Positions 1 through 9,431 of a stretch of 64,000 nt of DNA are shown in pieces; position 1 is the stretch's first letter; every line of letters begins with the position of its first letter. The notes under the pieces are model-generated. The model was not told the origin of the DNA. It saw nothing but the letters and a program-made list of their open reading frames with translations, and made no database searches. The DNA is from Paraburkholderia phenoliruptrix (lineage in GTDB: Bacteria > Pseudomonadota > Gammaproteobacteria > Burkholderiales > Burkholderiaceae), in NCBI RefSeq assembly GCF_902859825.1, contig NZ_CADIKB010000031.1:18398-82397 (forward strand), written 5' to 3'. Position numbers and translations under genes: made by a program.

Positions 1-1
1 C

Positions 2-1021
2 CGGCGGCATCTGAATCAGCGCTTCGACGACTTCTCCGGCAAGTCGATTCTCGTCGCCGACGACGACACCTACAGCCGGCTCGTCGCGAAAGCGTATCTG
101 GAGCGCTTCGGTGCGAGCGTCGTCGAAGCGGAGCATGGGCAGGCGGTGCTCGACCGGCTCGACGAAGCGACCGCCATCGACGCCGTCGTGGTCGACATGA
201 ACATGCCGGGCATGGGCGGCCTCGAAACGGCGGCAGCGATTCGCGCGCGCCCCGATGCCTACGCGAACGTGCCGATCATCGCGCTGACGAGCCAGTCGGA
301 CATCGGCTCGGTGCAGGCCTGCATGAACATCGGCATGAACGAGGTCCTCGTCAAGCCCGTGCAGGTCGGTTCGCTGTACGCGTGCCTCACGAGGCAGTTT
401 GCGCAGCAAGGCGGCGGTGTAGCCAATATCCATGACGCGGGGAGCGAGGCGCGCCGTGCGCCGGCCTTGTCGCGAGCGCCGGGACCCTCGGCTTCGGCCG
501 GACTCGCTGCGTTGGCGGCGCCGGCCGAGGCGCAATGGGCCGACTCGCCCGCTGCCGGGCAAAGCGAGCTGCTCGACCGGCATCAGCTCGGAGAACTGGC
601 CGCGCTCGGCTTCCTCGACGCATCCTTTGCAAGTGGAATCGAGCAGCTTCGCGCGTTGATTGCGCAGCTCCGTGAGCATGCCGCGAAGGGCGATCTGGAC
701 GCGGCACACGGTGCGCTGCATCTGCTGCTCGGCGCGAGCGGCAACATCGGCGCAAAGGCGCTGCATCAGTTCACGCGGCACATCTATCCGCGCACGCTGG
801 AAGGTGCGTGGCCTGCGGAACCCGACTGGCTCGAACGGATCGGCGAGCTGGGCGAGCGCTCGGCCGAGGCGCTGCATCGCTATCTGGAGCTCGCGAGCGC
901 GGGGCAAGGCCGGCGCGGACCGCTGGAACCGCCGGAACCGCTGGAACCGACGAAGCAGGCGCCGCAGACAGGAAACGCCGACTCCGCAAGCCCGAGCGGT
1001 CTCGCGATGCGCGAGCATTAA
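2..1021 (+). CDS. C-terminal part of a hybrid signalling protein (receiver + Hpt-like domain), partial
   Basis: The frame is open from the first bases of the window, so the N-terminus lies outside. A response-regulator receiver domain comes first: an acidic pocket (ILVADDD), a phospho-acceptor Asp in VVVDMNMPG (codon at 194), the switch residue in IALTS and the Lys in LVKPV. A variable Ala/Pro-rich linker follows, then an Hpt-like helical domain with HLLLGASGNIGA (His codon at 719). The usual Hpt motif is HxLKGxSxxxGA, so the Lys is replaced by Leu while the His is kept. The protein is probably the end of a hybrid histidine kinase that passes phosphate through Asp to His. The tail is low-complexity and Pro/Glu-rich. 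It converges on another kinase gene 26 bp away, which suggests the two share a phosphorelay, but this is inference. Confidence 0.8.
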   Translation, partial: RRHLNQRFDDFSGKSILVADDDTYSRLVAKAYLERFGASVVEAEHGQAVLDRLDEATAIDAVVVDMNMPGMGGLETAAAIRARPDAYANVPIIALTSQSDIGSVQACMNIGMNEVLVKPVQVGSLYACLTRQFAQQGGGVANIHDAGSEARRAPALSRAPGPSASAGLAALAAPAEAQWADSPAAGQSELLDRHQLGELAALGFLDASFASGIEQLRALIAQLREHAAKGDLDAAHGALHLLLGASGNIGAKALHQFTRHIYPRTLEGAWPAEPDWLERIGELGERSAEALHRYLELASAGQGRRGPLEPPEPLEPTKQAPQTGNADSASPSGLAMREH

Positions 1022-1047
1022 AAAGGCGTCGACTCCAGACCCCGCGA

Positions 1048-2250
1048 TCAGGCGGCGTGGCCGTCCGACGCCGCCTCGCGCGCGCCGCCCTGAACGCGGC
1101 CTCTGAGTCCGGGAAAGCGCATCGTCACGGTCGTGCCCTCGCCGAGCGTCGATTCGATCCGCAGCCCGCCGCCGAACGACTGCATGATGCGGTTGCAAAA
1201 AATCATGCCCATGCCGTGACCGCCGCGTCCCGCGTGCGTGGTCACTGGATCGAGCAGCAAGCGCGCCTTGACCTCGGGCGCGATGCCGGGACCATTGTCG
1301 TGCAGGCGAATCTCCGGCTCCGGCTCGCACACCACTTCGACGCGCAGCGAGGGCGACCGGCAGCCCTCCAGCGCGCGCAACGCATTGGACATCAGCGAAG
1401 AAAGCACCAGCGCGACGCAATTGGGCATGGCGTGAACGACGAAATCGCCCCGCGCCTCGACGTCGACCCATTCGCGCTGCGCGCCCGCAAACGGATACGA
1501 GTCGAGCAAGGTGGCGACAAGACGCGTCGCCTTCACCTCGCGCACCGCACCGCCTGTCGCCGACTGCGGGCCGCCGCTTTTATGCACGGTCGCCCAGAAC
1601 GACGAGATCAGCGTCAGGCAGTACTGCGCGTTGTTGAGCATGGAGGTGGCTGCGAGACCGATCTCGCGCTGACGCTGCGGGTGGTATTCCTGCGCGACGT
1701 CGTTTTCGACCGAACGCGCAAAGAGCGAGATGGCGGCAAGCGGCGTATTGAGCTCGTGGGCAAGAAACGCGAGGGTCTCGTCCATGGCGAGGAGCCGCTG
1801 CTGACGCGTTTCCCGCTCGGCGTAGCGCGCCACCGCCTGGCGCAGCACCTCGCGCACTGATTCCACGCGAAGCGGCTTTTCGAGGATGCGGAACAGGTCG
1901 CCGGTGTTGAAGGTCTGCAGCAGCATGTCCTTGTCGGCATAGGCGGTCACGAGAATACGCACGATTTGCGGATACGCGTCGCCGACCTCGCGCAGCAGGT
2001 GGCCGCCGTCGCGGCCCGGCATGCGAAAGTCGGTGACGAGCACGGCGATGTCCGGCCCCAGCTCGCGCAGCAGCGCCATCGCCTCGTCGGGATCCTGCGC
2101 AAGATGCACGCGATAATCGTTGCCCACGGCGCGCGCAAAATGATTGCGCGACATCTCGTCGTCGTCGACGAACAGGATCGAGAACGGCGCCTGGATTGCC
2201 GCAGGCGCGGTTGAGGCCGGGGGTGTCGTCGGGGGTCTCGTATCAGTCAT
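1048..2250 (-). CDS. Receiver-histidine kinase (response regulator with HisKA and HATPase domains)
   Basis: 400 residues with the unusual order receiver then kinase. The N-terminal receiver has the acidic pair VDDD (about residues 28-31), phospho-acceptor Asp74 in LVTDFRMPG and Lys125 in ILEKPL. A HisKA dimerisation domain follows with His165 in AFLAHELNTPL. The C-terminal ATPase has the N box (SNALRAL), G1 box (DNGPGIAP) and G2 box (GRGGHGMGM). There is no membrane segment or sensor domain, so it is cytosolic and probably receives phosphate from a partner kinase. The neighbouring convergent gene encodes a receiver/Hpt protein and is the obvious candidate partner. The first residues (MTDTRPPTTPPAS) are a disordered leader. 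The specific signal is unknown. Confidence 0.9.
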   Translation of the reverse strand: MTDTRPPTTPPASTAPAAIQAPFSILFVDDDEMSRNHFARAVGNDYRVHLAQDPDEAMALLRELGPDIAVLVTDFRMPGRDGGHLLREVGDAYPQIVRILVTAYADKDMLLQTFNTGDLFRILEKPLRVESVREVLRQAVARYAERETRQQRLLAMDETLAFLAHELNTPLAAISLFARSVENDVAQEYHPQRQREIGLAATSMLNNAQYCLTLISSFWATVHKSGGPQSATGGAVREVKATRLVATLLDSYPFAGAQREWVDVEARGDFVVHAMPNCVALVLSSLMSNALRALEGCRSPSLRVEVVCEPEPEIRLHDNGPGIAPEVKARLLLDPVTTHAGRGGHGMGMIFCNRIMQSFGGGLRIESTLGEGTTVTMRFPGLRGRVQGGAREAASDGHAA

Positions 2251-2648
2251 CGCATTGGGGGCTCATTCGTTGGCAACCGCCGACAGTCGGTATTCATCGC
2301 ATTCTACCGTTGCGGCCTCGCGCATCGGTAAAGCCGACTTGCGCTTCGCAAAACAATGAAGTTCCGCCGACCGGATTCAACGCCTGATCGGCAATAATTC
2401 CATTACATATTGCAGACGCTTTTGCAAACATCGTCAATACAATTATTACGTCGAGCCGACATTCCCCTTGAATCTCCCATTCAGCACGTTTATTGCTCCA
2501 GGATTAACACCCATAACGCCGCCCTGATTCCTGCAGGCGCTTAAAGGTGGGCGTACACTCGCGCTCGATGGCCGTGGCAAGGGTCTGCCGGCACACGGGC
2601 ATCGCCTGCGGGTCAATGAAAACCACGTGGAGACGAGGAGAACAAACA
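2251..2648. other. 398-bp divergent intergenic region
   Basis: Lies between the divergently transcribed receiver-kinase and MFS genes and must carry both promoters. The middle (about 2390-2460) is clearly AT-richer than its flanks and includes a minus-strand TTGACG (plus-strand CGTCAA near 2431), but no -10 box at standard spacing could be fixed. No further gene was recognised. Confidence 0.5.
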
Positions 2649-3896
2649 ATGAGCTGGACACGCGAACAGAGAAACGTCACGATCGCCGCCTATCTCGGCT
2701 GGACATTGGACGCCTTCGATTTCTTCCTGATGGTGTTCGTATTGAAAGATATTGCGGCGGAATTCAATACGAAAATCCCGGAAGTCGCATTCGGCATTAT
2801 GCTCACACTGATGATGCGCCCGCTCGGCGCGCTGATTTTCGGCTGGCTCGCGGACCGCTATGGCCGCCGGCCCACGCTGATGGTCAACATCGCTTGCTTC
2901 TCGCTGCTCGAATTGCTGTCGGGCTTCTCGCCGAACCTCGCCATCCTGCTCGTGCTGCGCGCGCTTTTCGGCATCGCCATGGGCGGCGAATGGGGCGTGG
3001 GCGGCGCGTTGACGATGGAAACCGTGCCGCCCAAATCGCGCGGCATCGTGTCCGGCCTGCTGCAAGCCGGCTATCCGAGCGGCTACCTGCTCGCTTCTGT
3101 CGTGTTCGGCGTGTTCTATCAGTACATCGGCTGGCGCGGCATGTTCTTTGTCGGCGTGCTGCCCGCGCTGCTCGTGCTGTACATCCGCGCGCACGTGCCG
3201 GAGTCGCCCGCCTTCAAGACGCTGGAGAAACAGGCGCGCCCCGGCCTCGTCGCCACCTTGAAGCAGAACGTCAAGCTCTCGCTCTATGCGATCGTGCTCA
3301 TGACTGCCTTCAACTTCTTCTCGCACGGATCGCAGGACCTGTACCCCACTTTCCTGCGCGTCCAGCATCACTTCGACGCGCACACGGTGTCGCTCATCAC
3401 CATTACGCTGAACATCGGCGCGATCTGCGGCGGGCTCTTTTTCGGCATGTTGTCGGAGAAGATCGGACGCAAGCGCGCGATCTTCATATCCGCGCTGATC
3501 GCACTGCCGGTGCTGCCGCTGTGGGCTTTTTCGAGCACGCCGGTGCTGCTCGCGGTGGGCGCGTTCCTCATGCAGATCTCGGTGCAGGGCGCGTGGGGCG
3601 TGATTCCGGTCCACCTGAACGAGATCTCGCCCGACGAAATTCGCGCGACCTTTCCGGGGCTCGTGTATCAGCTCGGCAATCTGATCGCGTCGGTGAACGG
3701 GCCGCTGCAGGCGAGCGCCGCCGAAGCCCACGGCAACAACTATGCGCTTGTGATGGCGGTCGTGATCGGCATCGTCGCGCTCGTGATCTGCGCGCTGATT
3801 CCGTTTAGCCGCGAACGCCGCGGCATCGACATGACGCAGTCGGCCGCGCACGTGGGCGAACCTGTGCAAGGCCGCCCCGCCGGACAACAGCTTTAA
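2649..3896 (+). CDS. MFS transporter, sialate/lactate:H+ symporter-like
   Basis: 415 residues. The start was moved to the ATG preceded by GAGGAG; the longer frame adds an unlikely basic leader. The N-terminus (MSWTREQRNVTIAAYLGWTL) and DAFDFF are typical of MFS carboxylate transporters of the sialate:H+ symporter (SHS) family, which includes lactate carriers. The MFS signature between TM2 and TM3 is WLADRYGRRP, and a related GxxSEKIGRKRA loop follows TM8. About twelve hydrophobic segments are visible, so it is an inner-membrane proton-coupled importer of a small organic acid. It stands alone, divergent from the kinase gene, with an intrinsic terminator about 140 bp downstream. The substrate cannot be read from sequence; lactate or pyruvate is the best guess. 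Confidence 0.85.
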   Translation: MSWTREQRNVTIAAYLGWTLDAFDFFLMVFVLKDIAAEFNTKIPEVAFGIMLTLMMRPLGALIFGWLADRYGRRPTLMVNIACFSLLELLSGFSPNLAILLVLRALFGIAMGGEWGVGGALTMETVPPKSRGIVSGLLQAGYPSGYLLASVVFGVFYQYIGWRGMFFVGVLPALLVLYIRAHVPESPAFKTLEKQARPGLVATLKQNVKLSLYAIVLMTAFNFFSHGSQDLYPTFLRVQHHFDAHTVSLITITLNIGAICGGLFFGMLSEKIGRKRAIFISALIALPVLPLWAFSSTPVLLAVGAFLMQISVQGAWGVIPVHLNEISPDEIRATFPGLVYQLGNLIASVNGPLQASAAEAHGNNYALVMAVVIGIVALVICALIPFSRERRGIDMTQSAAHVGEPVQGRPAGQQL

Positions 3897-4185
3897 GCGT
3901 TCGTACTCAACAGCTATTTCGCCGCGCGGTTATCGGGCACAATAGACAAAAGGCGGCAAGAACCGCCGCGGCATGAAGCGCGTGCCGCACAGCACATAGC
4001 GCGCGCGCGCAGGGCCAAACCGCTTGTTCATTCATACGAGGCCGTTCCGATTCGTCGGAACGGCCTTTTTGTTTCCAGCCTTTTTGTTTCCGCACGCAAG
4101 ACGTGCGGTTTGCCTTCAGGTCTTCTAGAGGAGTTAATCGACAACCAACCCTTGCGGAGCTTCATCATCCTTCTTATCCTGAAAA
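3897..4185. other. Intergenic region with terminator
   Basis: Separates the MFS gene from the TetR gene. Apart from the terminator listed separately it contains a second small hairpin (CCGCACG / CGTGCGG, about 4090-4108). No protein-coding potential was recognised. Confidence 0.5.
4040..4070 (+). terminator. Rho-independent terminator after the MFS gene
   Basis: A perfect 11-bp stem (GGCCGTTCCGA / TCGGAACGGCC) closed by a TTCG tetraloop and followed by TTTTT. It is oriented to end plus-strand transcription from the MFS transporter and isolates the following regulator gene. Confidence 0.92.
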
Positions 4186-4213
4186 AAACGGCTGTTTCAA
4201 ATTGACATTTGAA
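4186..4213. promoter_or_regulatory. Candidate operator of the PsrA-like regulator (two overlapping palindromes)
   Basis: Two inverted repeats overlap: AAAC-GGCT-GTTT (4186-4197) and TTCAAAT-TGAC-ATTTGAA (4196-4213), both perfect. The Pseudomonas PsrA box has the AAAC-N2-4-GTTT core, which the first palindrome matches. The site sits about 45 bp before the regulator's start codon, a suitable place for autoregulation and for control of the fad genes downstream. Binding is inferred. Confidence 0.5.
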
Positions 4214-4256
4214 GCGCCTGTTTGCGGGCCGGGCGCCCGGCAACTGGAGACGCAAC

Positions 4257-5222
4257 ATGGCAGGTCGCACAACGAGCCGGCACGCCGGCGATACCAAGTC
4301 ACGCATCCTCGACGCCGCTGAGACGCTCTTCATCGATTGCGGATACGAGGCCATGTCGCTGCGCCAGATTACTTCGCGCGCCGAAGTAAATCTGGCGGCG
4401 GTCAACTATCACTTCGGCAGCAAGGAATCGCTGATTCACTCGATGCTGTCGCGCCGGCTCGACCGCCTCAACGAGGAGCGCGTGAAGCTGCTCGAGCGCT
4501 TCGACCATATGCTCGGCGAGCGGCTCACGTGCGAGCACGTGCTCGGCGCGATGTTCATTCCGGCGCTGCGGCTTTCGCGCGATCCGCGCGTCGGCGGCAA
4601 GGCGTTCCTGCGACTGCTGGGCCGCGCCTATACGGATCCGTCGGCATTCATTCGCGACTTTCTGAACGCGCACTATGCGTCGGTGGCCGTGCGTTTTTTC
4701 GATGCGTTCCAGCGCGCGCTGCCGCATCTGCCGCGCGAGGAATTGGGCTGGCGTCTGCACTTCGCGATCGGCGCGCTGTCGGGCGTGCTGGCGGGCGCCG
4801 ACACCGAGAGCCTCATCGCCGAGTTCTCGCAAGGCAAGTCGATGAACGACCTGCAACTGATCGCGCGCCTCGCCTCGCTGATGGTCGCCGCGCTCAAGGC
4901 GCCGCTGCCCGATGCGTCGCAACTCGCGATGTTCGCGGCCGTGCTCGGCGACGCGACGGACTCCGATACAGCCGCAGACACGTGCGCCGGTTCCGACGGC
5001 GCCGCGCCAAACCGCGAGCACAAGGCGGCCGCTGCAGCCCATGAAGCGCCCGACGAAGCCGGCGGCTCTGGTTTGTCGGCCTGCCCGGCGGATGCGTTTC
5101 TTGCGCCGGCCACCTCGGGCACGCGCGCTTCGTCCACGACAGCAGGTTTCGACGGCGAGCCGCACGGCGGTGCGCTCGAAGCCCGTGCCGCGCTGCCGCG
5201 GGCGTTGCACGGCGCGACGTAA
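4257..5222 (+). CDS. psrA: TetR-family regulator, PsrA-like
   Basis: 321 residues, starting at the ATG after CTGGAGACGCAAC. The N-terminal TetR helix-turn-helix spans about residues 12-60 (KSRILDAAETLF, then SLRQITSRAEVNLAAVNYHF and GSKESLI). The NLAAVNYHFGSK signature and the following region (FLRLLGRAY, LGWRLHFAIGAL) match PsrA-type fatty-acid-responsive repressors, whose C-terminal domain binds long-chain acyl ligands. It lies directly upstream of fadE and the rest of a beta-oxidation operon, which fits repression relieved by fatty acids. The last ~100 residues (after LKAPLPDASQ) are a low-complexity Ala/Asp/Ser/Thr tail longer than in typical PsrA proteins of about 230 residues. Family assignment is strong; the symbol is by analogy. 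Confidence 0.78.
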   Translation: MAGRTTSRHAGDTKSRILDAAETLFIDCGYEAMSLRQITSRAEVNLAAVNYHFGSKESLIHSMLSRRLDRLNEERVKLLERFDHMLGERLTCEHVLGAMFIPALRLSRDPRVGGKAFLRLLGRAYTDPSAFIRDFLNAHYASVAVRFFDAFQRALPHLPREELGWRLHFAIGALSGVLAGADTESLIAEFSQGKSMNDLQLIARLASLMVAALKAPLPDASQLAMFAAVLGDATDSDTAADTCAGSDGAAPNREHKAAAAAHEAPDEAGGSGLSACPADAFLAPATSGTRASSTTAGFDGEPHGGALEARAALPRALHGAT

Positions 5223-5374
5223 GCGCGCCGCCCATAGGGGCCGCTCGACAGACTCATAGCGGCAGGCACCGCGCCCATCGACGCAAGCCTGCTCGCACAA
5301 GATCAAGAACAACGCGAACCGTCCGCGCGCCGGGCAGGCGTGCGCACGCACCGTGGAATCAGGGAGGAAACCTC

Positions 5375-7876
5375 ATGTCGTGGTTCGTCTTGCTGCTGGT
5401 GGTGGGCATGCTGGCGCTCGTGTACGTTCAGGCGCGCGCGCCCGGGTGGCTGGCCTTCATGATCGCGTGGGTCGTGACCGTGCGCGTGAGCGGCGCAGCG
5501 GGCGCTGCGGCGACCACACTCTTCGCCATCGTACTGGTGCTGCCCGCGCTCGTGCTCGCCGTGAAGCCGCTGCGGCGCGCGTGGCTCGCGAAGCCGGTGC
5601 TCGACGTTTTCCGCAGGATCCTGCCGGAGATGTCGCCGACCGAGCGCGACGCGATCGAAGCCGGCACCGTCTGGTGGGACGCGCAACTGTTCTCCGGCCG
5701 CCCTCACTGGGACACGCTGCTCGGCTACGGCCCCGCGACCCTGAGCGCCGAAGAGCAGGCATTCCTCGAGAACGAATGCGAAGAGCTGTGCAATCTCGCG
5801 AACGACTGGGAAACCACCATGGTGTGGCAGGACCTGTCGCCGCAAGCATGGCAGTTCGTCAAGGAGCGCGGCTTTCTCGGCATGATCATTCCAAAGCAGT
5901 ACGGCGGTAAGCAGTTCTCCGCCTACGCGCATTCGCAGGTCATCATGAAGCTCGCCACGCGCTGCTCGGCCGCCGCCGTCTCGGTGATGGTGCCCAATTC
6001 GCTCGGCCCCGCGGAACTGCTGATGCATTACGGCACCGACGAGCAGAAGAACCACTATTTGCCGCGTCTTGCGCGCGGCGAGGAAATCCCCTGCTTCGCG
6101 CTGACGAGCCCTTACGCGGGTTCGGACGCCGCCGCGATTCCGGACGTCGGCATCGTCTGCAAGGGCCTGTTCGAGGGACGCGAGACGCTCGGCTTTCGCG
6201 TGACGTGGGACAAGCGCTACATCACGCTCGGGCCGATCGCGACGGTGCTCGGCCTCGCCTTTCGCGCGCTCGATCCGGACCATCTGCTCGGCGCGAACGA
6301 CGAACCCGGCATCACCTGCGCACTCATTCCGACCGATCATCCGGGCGTGAACATCGGCCGGCGTCACTGGCCGCTGAACGCCGTGTTCCAGAACGGCCCG
6401 AACTCGGGCAAAGACGTCTTTATTCCGCTCGACTGGGTGATCGGCGGACGCGCGCAAGTGGGCAACGGCTGGCGCATGCTGATGGAATGTCTCGCGGCCG
6501 GGCGCGCGATCTCGCTGCCGTCGTCGAATGTCGGCATGGCGAAGATCGCCGTGCGCGGCACGGGCGCCTATGCCGCGGTGCGCCGCCAGTTCCGCACGGC
6601 CGTCGGCAAGTTCGAAGGCGTGCAGGAAGCGCTCGGCCGCATGGGCGGCAATCTGTATGTGATGGACGCCGCGCGCCGCCTGTCGGCGCACGCGGTCGAT
6701 CTCGGCGAAAAACCCTCGGTCATTTCGGCAATCGCCAAATATCACATTACCGAGCGCGCCCGCATGGTGATCAACGACGCCATGGACGTCGCCGGCGGCA
6801 AAGGCATCTGCATGGGGCCGTCGAACTTTCTGGCGCGCGCGTATCAGCAGGTGCCGATTGCGATCACGGTCGAAGGCGCGAACATTCTTACCCGCTGCCT
6901 GATCATCTTCGGCCAGGGTGCGATCCGCTGCCATCCATATGTGCTGAAGGAAATGAGCGCGACACGCGAAGCCGACCGCGCTCAAGCGCTGCGCGATTTC
7001 GACGACGCGTTCTTCGGCCACCTCGGCTTTACGCTCTCGAACGTGGTGCGCAGCTTCGTGTACGGCCTGAGCGGCGGTGCCTTCATCGCGACGCCGCGTG
7101 CGGCCCATGCGCCGCTGCACCGCTACTATCGCGCCGCGACGCGCATGGCCACGGTGTTCGCGCTGCTCGCGGACGTCTCCATGTTCGTGCTCGGCGGCGA
7201 TCTGAAACGCCGCGAACGCATCTCGGCGCGTCTTGGCGACGTGCTCTCGCAGCTCTATCTGATTTCGGCGACGCTCAAGCGTTTCGAGGACGAAGGCCGT
7301 CAGGAAGACGATCTGCCGCTCGTGCGCTGGGGCGTCGAAGACTCGCTTTATCGCGCGCAACAGGCCCTCGACGGCGTACTCGCGAACTATCCGAATCGCC
7401 TCGCCGCGGGGCTGGTGCGCGTGCTCGCCTTCCCGTTCGGTCTGCCGTACCGCGAGCCGTCGGACCGCCTCGGCAGCGAGATCGCGCAGCTGATGCAGAC
7501 GCCCGGCGCCGCGCGCGACCGGCTCGTCGCCGATTCGTACGTGCCGCACCCGGATGTCGACGCGCTCGGCTATGGCGAGCTCGTCTTCGCGCTCAACCCG
7601 CGCGTGACGCAGATCGAGCAGAAGCTTCGCGAAGCGGTCAAGGCGCGGCGCCTCGAACCCATGCCGCAGAGCGCCGTGCAACTCCCCGCATGGGCCGACG
7701 CCGCGCTGCAGCAAGGTCTGATCGATGCGGACGAGCGGCGCGTGCTCGACGATTACGCGCGCTACGCCGCGCTCGTCGTGAAAGTCGACGATTTTTCTGC
7801 CGACTTCGACCTGCTCGCCCATCTGCAACGCCGTCAGGAGGCGCTCGACAACGCGCTCGAAGCGGCGGAGCTGTGA
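5375..7876 (+). CDS. fadE: Acyl-CoA dehydrogenase, FadE type
   Basis: 833 residues, close to the 814 of E. coli FadE. The start follows GGAGG seven bases upstream. Two hydrophobic segments at the N-terminus (residues about 3-65) anchor it to the inner membrane. The FAD/acyl-CoA dehydrogenase body follows, with PCFALTSPYAGSDAAAI for the middle domain and GGKGICMGPSNF late in the core, then the long FadE-specific C-terminal helical extension (DUF1974-type). It catalyses the first step of beta-oxidation, trans-2-enoyl-CoA formation. It is second in the operon after the PsrA-like regulator, and the reductase, hydratase, thiolase and ligase genes follow on the same strand. Confidence 0.95.
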   Translation: MSWFVLLLVVGMLALVYVQARAPGWLAFMIAWVVTVRVSGAAGAAATTLFAIVLVLPALVLAVKPLRRAWLAKPVLDVFRRILPEMSPTERDAIEAGTVWWDAQLFSGRPHWDTLLGYGPATLSAEEQAFLENECEELCNLANDWETTMVWQDLSPQAWQFVKERGFLGMIIPKQYGGKQFSAYAHSQVIMKLATRCSAAAVSVMVPNSLGPAELLMHYGTDEQKNHYLPRLARGEEIPCFALTSPYAGSDAAAIPDVGIVCKGLFEGRETLGFRVTWDKRYITLGPIATVLGLAFRALDPDHLLGANDEPGITCALIPTDHPGVNIGRRHWPLNAVFQNGPNSGKDVFIPLDWVIGGRAQVGNGWRMLMECLAAGRAISLPSSNVGMAKIAVRGTGAYAAVRRQFRTAVGKFEGVQEALGRMGGNLYVMDAARRLSAHAVDLGEKPSVISAIAKYHITERARMVINDAMDVAGGKGICMGPSNFLARAYQQVPIAITVEGANILTRCLIIFGQGAIRCHPYVLKEMSATREADRAQALRDFDDAFFGHLGFTLSNVVRSFVYGLSGGAFIATPRAAHAPLHRYYRAATRMATVFALLADVSMFVLGGDLKRRERISARLGDVLSQLYLISATLKRFEDEGRQEDDLPLVRWGVEDSLYRAQQALDGVLANYPNRLAAGLVRVLAFPFGLPYREPSDRLGSEIAQLMQTPGAARDRLVADSYVPHPDVDALGYGELVFALNPRVTQIEQKLREAVKARRLEPMPQSAVQLPAWADAALQQGLIDADERRVLDDYARYAALVVKVDDFSADFDLLAHLQRRQEALDNALEAAEL

Positions 7877-8013
7877 GTGAAAACGCGAATTCGCCATCGC
7901 ATGAAAAAAGCTCGCTCCGAAACACGCCGGCGCGCGAAACTGGGTGCACACTGGCCGCAGACTGAGTACACACTGACGGACGTGCAGGCGTATCCGGCGG
8001 AGCCACGAACAAT

Positions 8014-9429
8014 ATGAACGACGCTTACCTGAACTTCGTCAATTCGCCGTTCGGCGCGCGCCTTGCGCGCTCGCTGGGGCTTCCGAAGCCCGAGGTGCTG
8101 CGCCGCTATCGCGCGGATCGCCCCGAGTTCGAGGGGCTCGTTGCAATCGGCGCGGGGCGCGAACCGCGTCTGCTGGACGCGCTCGCGAATCTTGTGGCAA
8201 GCATCGGCATGACGAGCGTCGCGCATGCAAGCGCCGGCCTGTGGATGCCGCTCGCGCATCGCCATGGTCTGATGACGGGGCGGTTCGAGCCCGCGGATTC
8301 CGGCTCGGCCGCGCGTGTTGCGGCGCTCGTCTTCGACGCGAGCGGTATCGAGGACAGCAGCCAGCTTGAACCGCTGCATGCGTTTTTCCACGACACGCTG
8401 CGCTCGCTCGGCAAATGCGGCCGCATTGTCGTGCTCGGCCGGCCGCCGCGAGACTGCGCGAGTCCCCGGCAGTGGACCGCGCAACGCGCGCTCGAAGGCC
8501 TCGTGCGTTCGCTCGGCAAGGAGGCGCGGCGCGGCGTGACAGCGAATCTGGTGTATGTCGGCGCGGGTGCCGAGCATAGGATGGAGTCCACGCTGCGCTT
8601 TTTCCTGTCGCCGCGCTCGGCCTACGTGTCGGGTCAGGTCGTGCAGATTTCCGCCGACGGTGCCGACGCCGTGGAGTCCGCGCCCTTCGACTGGCACGCG
8701 CCGCTCGCGAACCGGCGCGCGGTGGTGACAGGCGCGGCGCGCGGCATCGGCGCGGCGATTGCGGGCGTGCTGGCGGCACAAGGCGCGCACGTGATCGGGG
8801 TCGACATTCCGTCTGCGCGCGACGCGCTCGACGCGACCCTGCGCCAGTTGAACGGCACGCCGCTTGCCTTCGACATCGCCGCGCCGGAAGCTCCCGCGCA
8901 GATCGCCGCCGCACTCGACGACGAGGGCGTGGACATCGTCGTGCACAACGCCGGCATCACCAAAGACAAGACCATCGCGAAGATGACGGCCGCGGCCTGG
9001 CAAAGCGTGCTCGACATCAACCTCTCCGCCCAGGAGCGCATCGACGACGCGTTGCTCGCAGCCGGCATTCTGCGCGACGGCGGACGCATCATCGGCGTGT
9101 CGTCGATCAGCGGCATCGCGGGCAATGCCGGCCAGACGAATTACGCGACCTCGAAAGCGGGCGTGATCGGCCGCGTGCAAAGCATGGCGCCGCTGTTGCG
9201 CGCGCGCGGCATCACGATCAACGCGGTCGCGCCGGGCTTCATCGAAACGGAGATGACAGCGACAATGCCGTTGACCCTTCGCGAAGCCGGCCGCCGCCTG
9301 AATTCGCTCTCCCAGGGCGGCCAGCCGGTCGACGTCGCGCAGACCATCGCGTGGCTCGCGCATCCCGGCTCGGGCGGCATCAGCGGGCAGGTGGTGCGCG
9401 TGTGCGGTCAAAGTCTGATCGGAGCCTGA
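8014..9429 (+). CDS. High-molecular-weight 3-oxoacyl-(ACP/CoA) reductase, FabG4-like
   Basis: 471 residues, about twice the length of ordinary FabG. The N-terminal ~210 residues form a degenerate flavodoxin-like domain seen in HMW FabG proteins. The C-terminal short-chain dehydrogenase half has the nucleotide motif TGAARGIG (from about residue 239), NAG in VVHNAGITKD, the catalytic Ser in SSISGIAG and Tyr377/Lys381 in YATSK. FabG4-type enzymes reduce 3-oxoacyl thioesters or oxidise (R)-3-hydroxyacyl-CoA with NAD(H). The gene is 137 bp after fadE and 2 bp before the MaoC hydratase, so it probably supplies the hydroxyacyl step of the pathway. The direction in vivo is not visible. Confidence 0.88.
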   Translation: MNDAYLNFVNSPFGARLARSLGLPKPEVLRRYRADRPEFEGLVAIGAGREPRLLDALANLVASIGMTSVAHASAGLWMPLAHRHGLMTGRFEPADSGSAARVAALVFDASGIEDSSQLEPLHAFFHDTLRSLGKCGRIVVLGRPPRDCASPRQWTAQRALEGLVRSLGKEARRGVTANLVYVGAGAEHRMESTLRFFLSPRSAYVSGQVVQISADGADAVESAPFDWHAPLANRRAVVTGAARGIGAAIAGVLAAQGAHVIGVDIPSARDALDATLRQLNGTPLAFDIAAPEAPAQIAAALDDEGVDIVVHNAGITKDKTIAKMTAAAWQSVLDINLSAQERIDDALLAAGILRDGGRIIGVSSISGIAGNAGQTNYATSKAGVIGRVQSMAPLLRARGITINAVAPGFIETEMTATMPLTLREAGRRLNSLSQGGQPVDVAQTIAWLAHPGSGGISGQVVRVCGQSLIGA

Positions 9430-9431
9430 GC

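Noticed and set aside
5303..7951. 882-codon open frame antisense to fadE
   Set aside because: The translation is rich in Arg, His and Ala with no domain or start signal. It is a shadow caused by the third-position GC bias of fadE. Similar long frames oppose typA, odhA, tadG and infB.
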